Assembly: GCA_964425215.1 (NCBI GenBank) | Contig: CAYRLW010000002.1 | Location: 62,001-126,000, forward strand | DNA length: 64,000 bases | Direction of reading: 5' to 3' | From: CAYRLW01 sp964425215 | GTDB lineage: Bacteria; Spirochaetota; Spirochaetia; Treponematales; Breznakiellaceae | Shown: in pieces, positions 24,008-32,349 of the stretch | How the letters are laid out: the number at the start of each line of letters is the position of its first letter | Position numbering within the stretch: position 1 is the first letter of the stretch | Made by a program: the position numbers and the translations under genes | Notes under the pieces: generated by a model | Told to the model about the DNA's origin: nothing | The model's input: the letters and a program-made list of their open reading frames with translations, nothing else | The model's database searches: none

Positions 24008-25876
24008 ATGATGAATACCCTTTGGCTTTTGCTTGTTCCGATCATCGGCTTTTTGGGCAGTGTTTTTTTGGCCGGTAGCGCTAAAAAATACCCCGCCGTG
24101 ATGAAATCCTGGGCCTTGATAGTGTCCGTGGCCCTGATACCCCTGTCTATTTTGACGTTTTCCTCCATTGGAACGGTTATCCCGGGACCGGTTGTTTTTG
24201 GAAGCCCCCTGCTTTTGGGACTTACGGAACTTTCCTGGTACTTTGTGCTGATGATCGTCGGCATAACCGTGTTGACCATTTTCTTTTCGGTGGGGGCCCT
24301 CAGGTCCATGGAGGACTTTCCCCTCTACTACGGCTGGCTTTTCCTTAAAGTAATGGGGATGATCGCCGTGGTTCTCTCCCGAGATTTACTTTCATTCTTT
24401 ATTGCCTGGGAAATGATGAGCTGGGCCACTTTCTTTTTGATGCGTCAGGGTGATGAACGGGTCCAACGCTCGTCCCTGGGATACCTGGTCTACGCGGTGG
24501 TCGCGGGGATGATTCTTTTGGCGGGAACCCTCTATATCCGAAACGCCCTGGGCACCCTAAGCTTTGCCGAGCTTTCCCAGCGCTTCGCCGGTGCCGATGT
24601 GGGGATCCTGGTGGTAACTGTTATTTTGATGCTCCTCCCCATGCTGATAGAAGCGGCGGTGTACCCCTTCCACAGTTGGCTACCGGACGCCTACGCTTCC
24701 ACCGAGACTTCCATCACCGCGTACCTGGCGAGTATATCTACCCGTATCGGCATTTACGCGCTGACCATTTTCCTCTTCGCCATCCTGGGAATTCAGGTGG
24801 TGGACCGTCTGGGCGTTTCCAGCCACTGGAACCTGCGGATGGTGCTTTTGGTGTTGGCTGCCCTGACCGCGGTGCTTCCTACCTTTACAGCCCTGTTTCA
24901 ACATGACGCGAAACAGCTCGTTACCTGGCACTCCATCGGTCAGGGGGGGTACATGCTCCTGGGCTTGGCCAGCGCCAGCGCCCTGGGAACCGCCGGCGGT
25001 CTGTTCCATGTTTTTAACCATCTAACCTACGTTTCCCTCATTATTTTCAGCATCGCCGCGGTGGAGTACCGGACCGGAACGACCAATTTGAACAAGCTTG
25101 GCGGACTCATCACAAAACAGCCGGTTGCGTTTTTGGGTATGCTCTTCGGCATTATTGGTCTGGCGGGTATCCCGCCGATGAACGGCTTCGTCTCCAAATG
25201 GTTGATCTACCGTTCCCTGATTCTGGGGGGCTATCCCTTTATCGCCCTCTGCGCCTTTTTGGCCACCATTGGAACCATCCTTTCGGTATACAAGCTGATT
25301 CACAACACCTTCCTGGGCCAACTGCGACAGGAGTACGAGGGAATTAAGGAAGTGGGTTTTTGGATGCAGGTCCCCATTTGGATCCTCATGGCCGTGGTAT
25401 TGGTCACCGGCGTTTTCCCCGGCCTTATTCTCCAGTGGATAGCCCGGATCCAGGCCTCTTTAGGCCTGGAGGTCCTGGCGTATAACCTTGGGGGGGTCAG
25501 TCCCGGGGAAGGGAACTTGAATATGATAGCCGTGATTATCCTGTTCCTGGCCACCTTTGTGGCCGCCTGGCTGTTGTTCCTTACGGGCAGTCGAAGAAGG
25601 ATCGTGTCCCAATACGATAATTACGCGGGTGGACATTTCCTTAACAAAACCGTGCCCTATAACTTTAACTACAATTTTTACAGCGCCTTTGATCATATTT
25701 TTGACAAACAGTACCAGAAGGCCCCGGTGAAAAAAATCGAACGGAATTTTGGCCGGTTTATCAGTTCCATGGCGGATTACACCCGGCGAATCTTTACCGG
25801 ACAGATCAACACCTACGCGGCCTACGGCCTTATTGCCATGCTTGTGGTTCTCATTGTTTTAAGGGAGGTCCTATGA
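24008..25876 (+). CDS. NuoL/MrpA-like antiporter-type subunit (second of two)
   Basis: A 622-residue polytopic protein, equivalent to MbxH'. The conserved glutamate lies in FFIAWEMMSWATF. The helix-7 segment IEAAVYPFHSWLPDA again has Glu for the usual Lys, and the helix-8 lysine position is Arg (SISTRIGIYAL). The C-terminal 150 residues extend past the antiporter core, including DNYAGGHFLNKTVPYNFNY, and end in a membrane helix. Having two antiporter-like subunits side by side is diagnostic of Mbx/Mbs rather than Mbh. It starts seven bases after mrpD and overlaps the next gene by four. Confidence 0.92.
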   Translation: MMNTLWLLLVPIIGFLGSVFLAGSAKKYPAVMKSWALIVSVALIPLSILTFSSIGTVIPGPVVFGSPLLLGLTELSWYFVLMIVGITVLTIFFSVGALRSMEDFPLYYGWLFLKVMGMIAVVLSRDLLSFFIAWEMMSWATFFLMRQGDERVQRSSLGYLVYAVVAGMILLAGTLYIRNALGTLSFAELSQRFAGADVGILVVTVILMLLPMLIEAAVYPFHSWLPDAYASTETSITAYLASISTRIGIYALTIFLFAILGIQVVDRLGVSSHWNLRMVLLVLAALTAVLPTFTALFQHDAKQLVTWHSIGQGGYMLLGLASASALGTAGGLFHVFNHLTYVSLIIFSIAAVEYRTGTTNLNKLGGLITKQPVAFLGMLFGIIGLAGIPPMNGFVSKWLIYRSLILGGYPFIALCAFLATIGTILSVYKLIHNTFLGQLRQEYEGIKEVGFWMQVPIWILMAVVLVTGVFPGLILQWIARIQASLGLEVLAYNLGGVSPGEGNLNMIAVIILFLATFVAAWLLFLTGSRRRIVSQYDNYAGGHFLNKTVPYNFNYNFYSAFDHIFDKQYQKAPVKKIERNFGRFISSMADYTRRIFTGQINTYAAYGLIAMLVVLIVLREVL

Positions 25877-26784
25877 ACGCCGGAGTCGGCCTTATCGTCT
25901 GGATTATCGTATACCCCCTGGTAGCTTTTTCCCTTGGGGTTTTATTAGGGGGCTACGGAAGGAAATTTACCGCCCGGGTTCAACGCCGCGTGGGCCCCAG
26001 CTGGATTCAACCTTTTTACGACGTGATCAAGCTGATGGGAAAAAGAACCAACATAAGCCACGGGTACATGCACGACGTTTCCATCATCCTTCTGTTGGGT
26101 GGTACGGTGATGACCCTGTACTTTGTTCCCGTCCCTGGCTACCATTTTTTTGGCCAATTCGGCGATTTTATCGTGGTCATGTACCTAATTTTGATCCCCT
26201 CCCTGGGGATGGCCCTGGGGGTCGGCCAGACGGCCAACCCTAACGGAAGTATCGGTATTTCCCGGGCTCTCCAGATGCTGGCGGGGTACGAGCTGACCTT
26301 TATGCTGGCCTTTATAGGTCTGGCGATGAAGCACCACACCACCAGCATGTACGATGTCATTTTAGCTCAACAGGCTGGGGGAATTGCTACCTGGAGTATG
26401 GTGACGGATCCCCTTTTGGGAATCGCCGCGTTATTCGCCCTCCAAGGTATGCTGAACGAAAAACCCTTCGAAGTAATTATGGCGCCCCACGAAATTGCTA
26501 CGGGTCCCATGACCGAAATGGGGGGTAAGTATTTGGGGATGATGTTTATTCAGCACCTTATTCTTCTGGTGATGGAATTAACTTTCTTTATCAACCTCTT
26601 CTTGGGGGGGGCTTTGAACTGGTTTGAATACATCATCAAATTATTCGCGGTCTTTACCGTCGTGTTAAGCGTGAACGCGGTGTACGGACGCTTTAGAACC
26701 GATACGGCCCTCCGTTTCTTTTGGAAACTCCCGCTTCCTTTGGCGGCGTTGGGAGTGCTGGGTATTCAGTTTCTTGCGAAGTAA
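25873..26784 (+). CDS. NuoH-like (MbxM) membrane subunit
   Basis: A 303-residue, roughly eight-helix protein of the complex I subunit 1 family. RRVGPSWIQPFYDVIKL, the AGYELTFMLAF segment and NEKPFEVIMAPHEIATGP are conserved loop motifs that touch the peripheral arm. This subunit joins the iron-sulfur arm to the ion-pumping arm. Its place before the NuoB-like gene, not after the large subunit, is the Mbx/Mbs order. Confidence 0.93.
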   Translation: MNAGVGLIVWIIVYPLVAFSLGVLLGGYGRKFTARVQRRVGPSWIQPFYDVIKLMGKRTNISHGYMHDVSIILLLGGTVMTLYFVPVPGYHFFGQFGDFIVVMYLILIPSLGMALGVGQTANPNGSIGISRALQMLAGYELTFMLAFIGLAMKHHTTSMYDVILAQQAGGIATWSMVTDPLLGIAALFALQGMLNEKPFEVIMAPHEIATGPMTEMGGKYLGMMFIQHLILLVMELTFFINLFLGGALNWFEYIIKLFAVFTVVLSVNAVYGRFRTDTALRFFWKLPLPLAALGVLGIQFLAK

Positions 26785-26799
26785 GGGAGTTGGAATAAC

Positions 26800-27390
26800 A
26801 TGGCTGAAGAAAAGTTGTTAACCCAGCGGAACGCCTGGGATAGGGTTTTGGCAAGTTTAAAAAAACGAAGCCTCTGGATGCTCCACTATTGTACCGGTTG
26901 CGGAGCCATAGAGCTTCCTCCCACCATGACCGCCCGATACGATATGGAACGGTTTGGCATCATGCCCATGGTTACGCCCCGGCAGGCGGATATCCTGCTT
27001 ATTACGGGGTATTTAAGCGTAAAAACCCTCAAACGGGTCATTCTTATTTATGAACAGATGCAGTCGCCCAAGTACGTGGTGGGTTTTGGGAGCTGTACGA
27101 TCAACGGGGGTATGTATTGGAATAGCTATTCCACCATCAAAAGTCTGGACCAGTACCTGCCGGTGGAGTTATTTCTCGCCGGCTGTATGCCCCGACCGGA
27201 GGCAATTATCGCGGGCTTTAACGGCCTCATGGACAAGATTGACCAGGGTACGGCGAACTCCTGGGAAGATTACTATAAAAATTATGAGTTTTACCGGAAG
27301 AACCAACAGCATGCCTTTGGGGATATAGAAACCTATCACGATATTCCCTCCGATGGAGCCTATTTTGGAATTGTGGAGGTGGGAAAATGA
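26800..27390 (+). CDS. NuoB-like (MbxJ) small subunit
   Basis: A 196-residue protein related to NuoB and the small subunit of group 4 NiFe hydrogenases. The proximal [4Fe-4S] ligands are present: CTGC at residues 31-34, Cys99 in GFGSCTINGG and Cys129 in AGCMPRPEAI. The CxxC spacing is of the hydrogenase type rather than the CC of complex I. It hands electrons to the site at the interface with the NuoD-like subunit. GGGAGTTGG precedes the ATG; it overlaps the next gene by four bases. Confidence 0.93.
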   Translation: MAEEKLLTQRNAWDRVLASLKKRSLWMLHYCTGCGAIELPPTMTARYDMERFGIMPMVTPRQADILLITGYLSVKTLKRVILIYEQMQSPKYVVGFGSCTINGGMYWNSYSTIKSLDQYLPVELFLAGCMPRPEAIIAGFNGLMDKIDQGTANSWEDYYKNYEFYRKNQQHAFGDIETYHDIPSDGAYFGIVEVGK

Positions 27391-27992
27391 ACGAACCAAT
27401 AATGGATCGGCCTGTTGTTCCCGGTCGTTCCCCCTCCGCAGTGGGCGAGAGCCGGAGCTCCTCAGAACTACTGGCTCAGCTCGCTGAACAACTGGGTGTA
27501 AAAACTTTTTTTGAAAAGGCTCCCCGAAGGATCGAGGGAACCGTGGCACTGGAACTGCTTCATTCCTTCGCCGCTAAATTGCAAAACCAGTTGGGGGTAG
27601 AGCACCTTTCGGCGATTAGCTGTGTGGACTGGATAGACCAGGGGCAGTTTGAGCTGGTGTACCATTTTTGGAGCTACCGGGACAGCACCCTTATCTCCGC
27701 CAAAGTCCGGATCGATCGGGCAACGGCGCGGATGGATACCATCACCGACCTCTGGCAACCGGCCTCGTTTTTTGAACGGGATATCCACGAAATGTTCGGT
27801 TTGTTTTTCCAGGGAAACGATGATTTGGAAAAATACATCCTTACGGATTGGAATGGTCCGCCCCCCATGCGAAAGGATTTTGTTTCCCGGGACTTTGCCC
27901 ACGGGCATTACGAGTTTAAAACCTACGATGTTCCCTGGGATGAGCGAATTCAGGGGGGCTACTACGGATCCCGGAATGGGGAGGATAAATAA
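27387..27992 (+). CDS. NuoC-like (MbxK) subunit
   Basis: A 201-residue protein of the complex I 30-kDa family, with the signature FFERDIHEMFGLFFQGNDD and a C-terminal PPMRKDF segment. The first 30 residues are an unconserved polar extension. It is structural, packed against the NuoD-like and NuoB-like subunits. Its stop is directly followed by the next ATG. Confidence 0.92.
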   Translation: MNEPIMDRPVVPGRSPSAVGESRSSSELLAQLAEQLGVKTFFEKAPRRIEGTVALELLHSFAAKLQNQLGVEHLSAISCVDWIDQGQFELVYHFWSYRDSTLISAKVRIDRATARMDTITDLWQPASFFERDIHEMFGLFFQGNDDLEKYILTDWNGPPPMRKDFVSRDFAHGHYEFKTYDVPWDERIQGGYYGSRNGEDK

Positions 27993-29153
27993 ATGGACAG
28001 CCTAATTACCGCTAACGACGGGCGGGATCTGATGCCCGGGGCCCGGGCGCTGGAAAATCGGGAGTACAACCTTTTTATAGGCCCAAACCACCCGGGAATT
28101 GAGGGAAACTTCGCCTTAAAATTGACCCTAGAAGGGGACACCATAGTAAAAGCAAAGACCGAGGCGGGCTTCCTGCACCGGGGTTTTGAAAAGCTCATGG
28201 AAGAACGGCTCTTTATGCAAAATATCGCCATCGTGGCCCGAATTTGCGTCCCCGATCCGGACCCTAACGAGGAAAATTACGCCCGGGCCGTGGAGTCCAT
28301 CGCGGGGATCGAGGTTCCCCGGAGAGCCCAATTTATCCGAGTTTTGGTTTTGGAGTTAAGCCGCATGGCTAGCCATCTGTTTACCTTTGGCGGTCACGGG
28401 GGAACCATTGGGCTCTATACGATGCCCAACTGGACCGTCTCCGATAGGGATAGAATTTTAGACCTTTTCGAGGAACTAACCGGGGCCCGGGTGTACCACC
28501 TGTACAACATCCCCGGCGGGGTACGGCGGGATCTTCCCCAGGGTTTTGAAAATAGGGTCAGAGACGTACTCGCATTTATTGAAGATCGGTTGAGGGAGTA
28601 CGATGATCTCTTTTTCAACAATCGAGTCCTTTTGGAGCGCTCGGTGGGGGTCGGTATCTTGCCCCCCCATCGGGCTTTGGAATGGGGCGCCACGGGGGCG
28701 AATCTTCGGGCCGCAGGCTATCCCTACGACGTGCGGAAGAACGATCCCTACGAAGTCTATGGGGAACTGGAATTCGACGTCCCCACCGCCACGGACAGCG
28801 ACTGCTACTCCCGCCTTATCGTCCGACGGAAGGAATTGGAACAATCGATTCGGATTATCCGTCAGGTCTTGGATAAAATGCCCCCGGGGCCCGTTTGGAA
28901 CAAACAGCCGAACCCGCTCAAATGGAGGGTCCCCGCGGGGGATGCCTACGTGCGGACCGAGAGCAGTAAGGGAGAGTACGCTTACTATATGGTGAGCGAC
29001 GGGGGAGTCCGGCCGTACCGGGTCCACGTCCGGGGGGCCAGCGTAACCCATGGGGTTCATATTTTGGAGCACATGCTGATCGGGGCGCGGATAGAGGATG
29101 CGTCGCAAATCATGTTCAGTTTGGACGCCTGCCCCCCCGAAGTGGACCGGTAG
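27993..29153 (+). CDS. NuoD-like (MbxL) large subunit with half-degenerate NiFe ligands
   Basis: A 386-residue protein of the NuoD/hydrogenase large-subunit family (HRGFEKLMEERLFMQNIA, IEVPRRAQFIRVLVLELSR). In hydrogenases the NiFe centre is held by two CxxC motifs. Here the first reads ARICVPD (Cys85, then Asp88 in place of Cys) and the second DACPPEVDR (Cys380, then Glu383 in place of Cys). Two of four ligands are thus replaced by acids. The protein ends at the DR that follows this motif, and no C-terminal maturation peptide is seen. It should not bind NiFe in the usual way. As I recall, archaeal MbxL also lacks two of the four. Confidence 0.93.
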   Translation: MDSLITANDGRDLMPGARALENREYNLFIGPNHPGIEGNFALKLTLEGDTIVKAKTEAGFLHRGFEKLMEERLFMQNIAIVARICVPDPDPNEENYARAVESIAGIEVPRRAQFIRVLVLELSRMASHLFTFGGHGGTIGLYTMPNWTVSDRDRILDLFEELTGARVYHLYNIPGGVRRDLPQGFENRVRDVLAFIEDRLREYDDLFFNNRVLLERSVGVGILPPHRALEWGATGANLRAAGYPYDVRKNDPYEVYGELEFDVPTATDSDCYSRLIVRRKELEQSIRIIRQVLDKMPPGPVWNKQPNPLKWRVPAGDAYVRTESSKGEYAYYMVSDGGVRPYRVHVRGASVTHGVHILEHMLIGARIEDASQIMFSLDACPPEVDR

Positions 29154-29174
29154 ACCTTCCCATAGGAGAAAATT

Positions 29175-31415
29175 ATGGCTATCGATAGGATTGGAAGTAT
29201 TTTAAAACCCTTTACGGCTCTAAAAAACCTGGCGGAAAAGCCCGATACCCTGGACGTCCCTAAAAAGTACCGTCCAGCGGCGGAGCGGTACCGGGGTTTT
29301 CATGTAAACGATTTGGATAAATGCATAGGGTGCGGGACCTGCGCGGAAATTTGCGATAACGACGCGATCCGTATGGTTCCGGTGGTGGGTAAAGAGGCGG
29401 GGGTAGGGAAGACCCAGTATCGGCCCGCTATCGATTACGGCCGTTGCTGTTGGTGCGGCCTTTGCGTGGACGTCTGTACCACCAACTCCCTCAGCATGAC
29501 CCGGGAGTATATTCACATCAGTTCGGATACGAACACGTTTTTCATTCTCCCCGACGAAAAGGGAATGCACCAGAAAACCTTCCCCACGGGGTATAAGGCC
29601 GATAAGGATATCAACCTATTGGATTTACAAAGGACGCCCATGGCGGTGCTCCCCGCGTCGGAACGGGGGGATTCGTTTATCGAGATGGTGAAGGGCTACA
29701 GCAAAGAAGAGGCCCTGAAAGAGGCCAGCCGCTGTGTGGCCTGCGGTCTCTGTACCGCCACCTGTCCCGCCCATATGAATATCCCCGAGTATATCGACGC
29801 CATTTGGAAAGACGATATCGACGAGGCGGGCCGGCAAATGTACAAAACCAACCCCCTGCCGGATATTTGCGGCCGTATTTGTACCCATAAGTGTGAAAGC
29901 GCCTGTAGTCTCGGAGTGCGGGGCGAACCGGTGGCTATCCGCTGGCTTAAACGGTACGCCATGGACCAAATTCCCCAGGAACAGCTGGCCGCTCTCACGC
30001 AAAACCGGGTGGTAAAACCGGGAAATCAGAAGGTAGCCATAGTCGGCGCGGGCCCCTCGGGACTTTCGGCGGCCTATTACCTGGTCCTCATGGGCTATGG
30101 GGTTACCCTATACGAAAAGTATCCCCAGGCTGGCGGTATGATGCGCTACGGCATGCCCGAGTACCGTCTGCCCTACGATATTCTCGATAAGGATATCAAT
30201 TTTATCGTTTCCCTGGGGGTGGAGTTAAAGACGAATACCACCATCGGAAAGGATGTAAGCCTAGAAACGCTCCAAAAGGAAAATGACGTGGTCATGCTCG
30301 CCACGGGCCTACACGGGGGGCGGAGCACCCGGGTTCCCGGTACGGATCATAAAATGGTTTTCCAGGCGGTGGATCTGCTTGCCCGTATCACCAAGGGCGA
30401 GGATTTCCCCGTGGAACGGGAGATAGTCGTCATCGGCGGGGGCAACGTGGCCATGGATATCGCCCGAAGTCTTGCCCGCTTGCAAAAAAAGAAATACGGC
30501 CAGGTAAACCTGATCGTCACGTGCCTGGAGACCCGGGACATTATGCCCGCGGACGATGAGGAAATAGAAGAGGGAACCGAAGAGGGAATTACCTTTTTTC
30601 CCGGTCGGGGACCCGAGGAGATCCTTATCGAAAACGACCAGGTTAGGGGCTTAAAGACCAGCCGTTGTACCCGGGTGTTTAACGATCAAAAAATGTTCGC
30701 CCCCGAGTTCGATAAGGCCGATATCCAAGTTTTCCCCGCCTCCATGGTCGTGGAAGCCATCGGCCAGGCCCCCGAATTTTCCTACTTTGATCCCTACAAG
30801 GACCAGGTGGAGATGAACGGCCGCCGTATAAAAGTGGACCCCTACTATCAGACTTCCCTTCCCTGGCTCTTCGTGTTAGGGGATATTATCAAGGGTCCCG
30901 ATGTAATCAACGGTATCGAAACGGGCCACCAAGCCGCCCTGGGAGTGGATTATTACCTTACCCACCGGGAGCACGATGATGTCGCCACGATTGACGATAT
31001 TCTAAAAATTGCCCGGCAGTATCAGCAAGCCCAGGTAGAACGGCTAGACAACCTGTTACATTCGAGCTCTGCTATACCCGAGGCCCTGCGCGCTAGGCTT
31101 TCCGCCTCGAAAGAAGCGGCCATGACCCAACTAGTCCGCGTGGATGAACTACTGGCCAACAAAAACACCCGAATTCATCTGCGGCAGGAACTTCCGAGGG
31201 TTCAGCGGCGCCGGGACTACGAGTACGCCCTTAGGATTCCCCCGATTTCTTTGGCTTCGGAGCTCGAAATAAAACGGGCCCTGGCCGAAAGTTTTTCCGC
31301 TGGATTCCGTTTGTACAAGGATCTGCTGTTCTTAACTAAGAGTAAGGAGATGGAGTTTACTCTGGATAGTCTGGCGGAAACGAGCAAAAAAATGGAAGTC
31401 CTCTGGACTGAATAG
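29175..31415 (+). CDS. NuoI-like ferredoxin subunit fused to GltD/NfnB-like NAD(P)H oxidoreductase
   Basis: A 746-residue fusion. Residues about 40-110 form a NuoI/MbxN-like two-[4Fe-4S] domain (C50 IGC GTC AEIC, then C92 WCGLCVDVC). Residues about 170-260 form the iron-sulfur domain of glutamate synthase small subunit and NfnB (CVACGLCTATCP at 187-198, CGRICTHKCESAC at 232-244). A pyridine-nucleotide oxidoreductase follows, with the FAD motif GAGPSG at 291-296, the NAD(P) motif VVIGGGNVAMDIARSLARL, and a second FAD segment FVLGDIIKGPD. The last ~145 residues are helical and unrecognised. The protein would join ferredoxin, NAD(P)H and the membrane arm in one polypeptide. A Shine-Dalgarno AGGAG is present; it is the last gene of the operon. 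Confidence 0.92.
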   Translation: MAIDRIGSILKPFTALKNLAEKPDTLDVPKKYRPAAERYRGFHVNDLDKCIGCGTCAEICDNDAIRMVPVVGKEAGVGKTQYRPAIDYGRCCWCGLCVDVCTTNSLSMTREYIHISSDTNTFFILPDEKGMHQKTFPTGYKADKDINLLDLQRTPMAVLPASERGDSFIEMVKGYSKEEALKEASRCVACGLCTATCPAHMNIPEYIDAIWKDDIDEAGRQMYKTNPLPDICGRICTHKCESACSLGVRGEPVAIRWLKRYAMDQIPQEQLAALTQNRVVKPGNQKVAIVGAGPSGLSAAYYLVLMGYGVTLYEKYPQAGGMMRYGMPEYRLPYDILDKDINFIVSLGVELKTNTTIGKDVSLETLQKENDVVMLATGLHGGRSTRVPGTDHKMVFQAVDLLARITKGEDFPVEREIVVIGGGNVAMDIARSLARLQKKKYGQVNLIVTCLETRDIMPADDEEIEEGTEEGITFFPGRGPEEILIENDQVRGLKTSRCTRVFNDQKMFAPEFDKADIQVFPASMVVEAIGQAPEFSYFDPYKDQVEMNGRRIKVDPYYQTSLPWLFVLGDIIKGPDVINGIETGHQAALGVDYYLTHREHDDVATIDDILKIARQYQQAQVERLDNLLHSSSAIPEALRARLSASKEAAMTQLVRVDELLANKNTRIHLRQELPRVQRRRDYEYALRIPPISLASELEIKRALAESFSAGFRLYKDLLFLTKSKEMEFTLDSLAETSKKMEVLWTE

Positions 31416-31443
31416 GGATAGCGCTACGCTACGGAGTTTTTAG

Positions 31444-31470
31444 GCCCCCCGCGCTTTATGCAAGGGGGGC
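31444..31470. terminator. Hairpin between convergent operons
   Basis: Stem GCCCCCC (31444-31450) with GGGGGGC (31464-31470). It lies between the end of the respiratory operon and the convergent periplasmic-protein gene. T-runs are weak on both sides, so termination is probable but not certain. Confidence 0.55.
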
Positions 31471-32349
31471 TTAAAAAGTAAGGGATAGGATGGAATCGCT
31501 GGGGACGATTATCACCCGGCCCTGTTCAAGTATTTTTCTATTTTCTTCGGAGGACAATAAAAGGAGGGCGTCGTTTTTGTTTATTATGGGATCCGTAGGC
31601 CGTCTGCCAAAGACAGCCTGGGCAAAAATACGCAGGGGTTTATCGCCCACCAGGGTCGTAATATCCTGGTTTTGGCTAAACCCAAGAAAATCCAACACCG
31701 TTTTTTTCGATACGTAATGAACGATCCCCGATTTTTTCGCCACCTCAGGGCTGACCATATTTTTCTCGTAAATTAAATTCATATCCGAATCCCAAATTTT
31801 TGGGAAAAAACAGGGCAAAATATACGATCGTTCCCTCTTTCCATGGATGGGAAGTTGTCCATCGGCGATGATGATAAGTCCCGTATAGGAGGTGCTGGGG
31901 ACCCTTACCAAGGGTTCCCAAGCCCGTTGGGCCGTACGGTGAAGAATAAGATCGGGAAAAATAGAAAAAAGCCGTATCGTATACACCGCTGAAATAGAAA
32001 GGGTGTCCGCTGACAAAAACGACGAACCCCGCTCGGCACCCTCTATAAGGCGATCAAAATCGACCATGGATAGGTCGTGTCTATCAATAAGATCCCCCAT
32101 CCGGGAAGCCGAGTCCACCGGGAGGTCCAATAGGAGGGGTTTTATTAGCCGAGGAAACTCCATATCAAGGATTTCTTCGCCCTGGGACCTGCCGGTGGGT
32201 AGGCTGAGCCCTGCGGAAGCCAAGTTCAAGGTCGTGGTGGCGGTAATGTCCATGCGGTCCCACCGGAAAAGGGCGGATACCTTGGTGGCATAGCTTTGTC
32301 CAAAAAGGGGAACGGTAAGCAGAGAAAGGATTACCGCTACAATTTTCAT
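31471..32349 (-). CDS. Exported protein of unknown function
   Basis: A 292-residue protein with a signal peptide (MKIVAVILSLLTVPLFGQSYA). I recognise no family. Visible segments are a central GLIIIADGQLPIHGKRERS followed by LPCFFPKIWDSDMNLIYE, and a C-terminal ILEQGRVIIVPSDSI. The ADG...P motif and IWD segment loosely recall spirochaetal periplasmic proteins and LPP20/FlgT-like folds, but this is weak. It is the last gene of a three-gene minus-strand envelope operon, overlapping the lytic transglycosylase stop by four bases, which suggests an envelope role. Confidence 0.75.
   Translation of the reverse strand: MKIVAVILSLLTVPLFGQSYATKVSALFRWDRMDITATTTLNLASAGLSLPTGRSQGEEILDMEFPRLIKPLLLDLPVDSASRMGDLIDRHDLSMVDFDRLIEGAERGSSFLSADTLSISAVYTIRLFSIFPDLILHRTAQRAWEPLVRVPSTSYTGLIIIADGQLPIHGKRERSYILPCFFPKIWDSDMNLIYEKNMVSPEVAKKSGIVHYVSKKTVLDFLGFSQNQDITTLVGDKPLRIFAQAVFGRRPTDPIINKNDALLLLSSEENRKILEQGRVIIVPSDSILSLTF

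Noticed and set aside
20111..31415. Annotating the operon as a NiFe hydrogenase (Mbh/Ech)
   Set aside because: The large subunit lacks two of the four NiFe ligands, two antiporter-like subunits are adjacent and NuoH precedes NuoB, so a hydrogen-evolving role is not supported.
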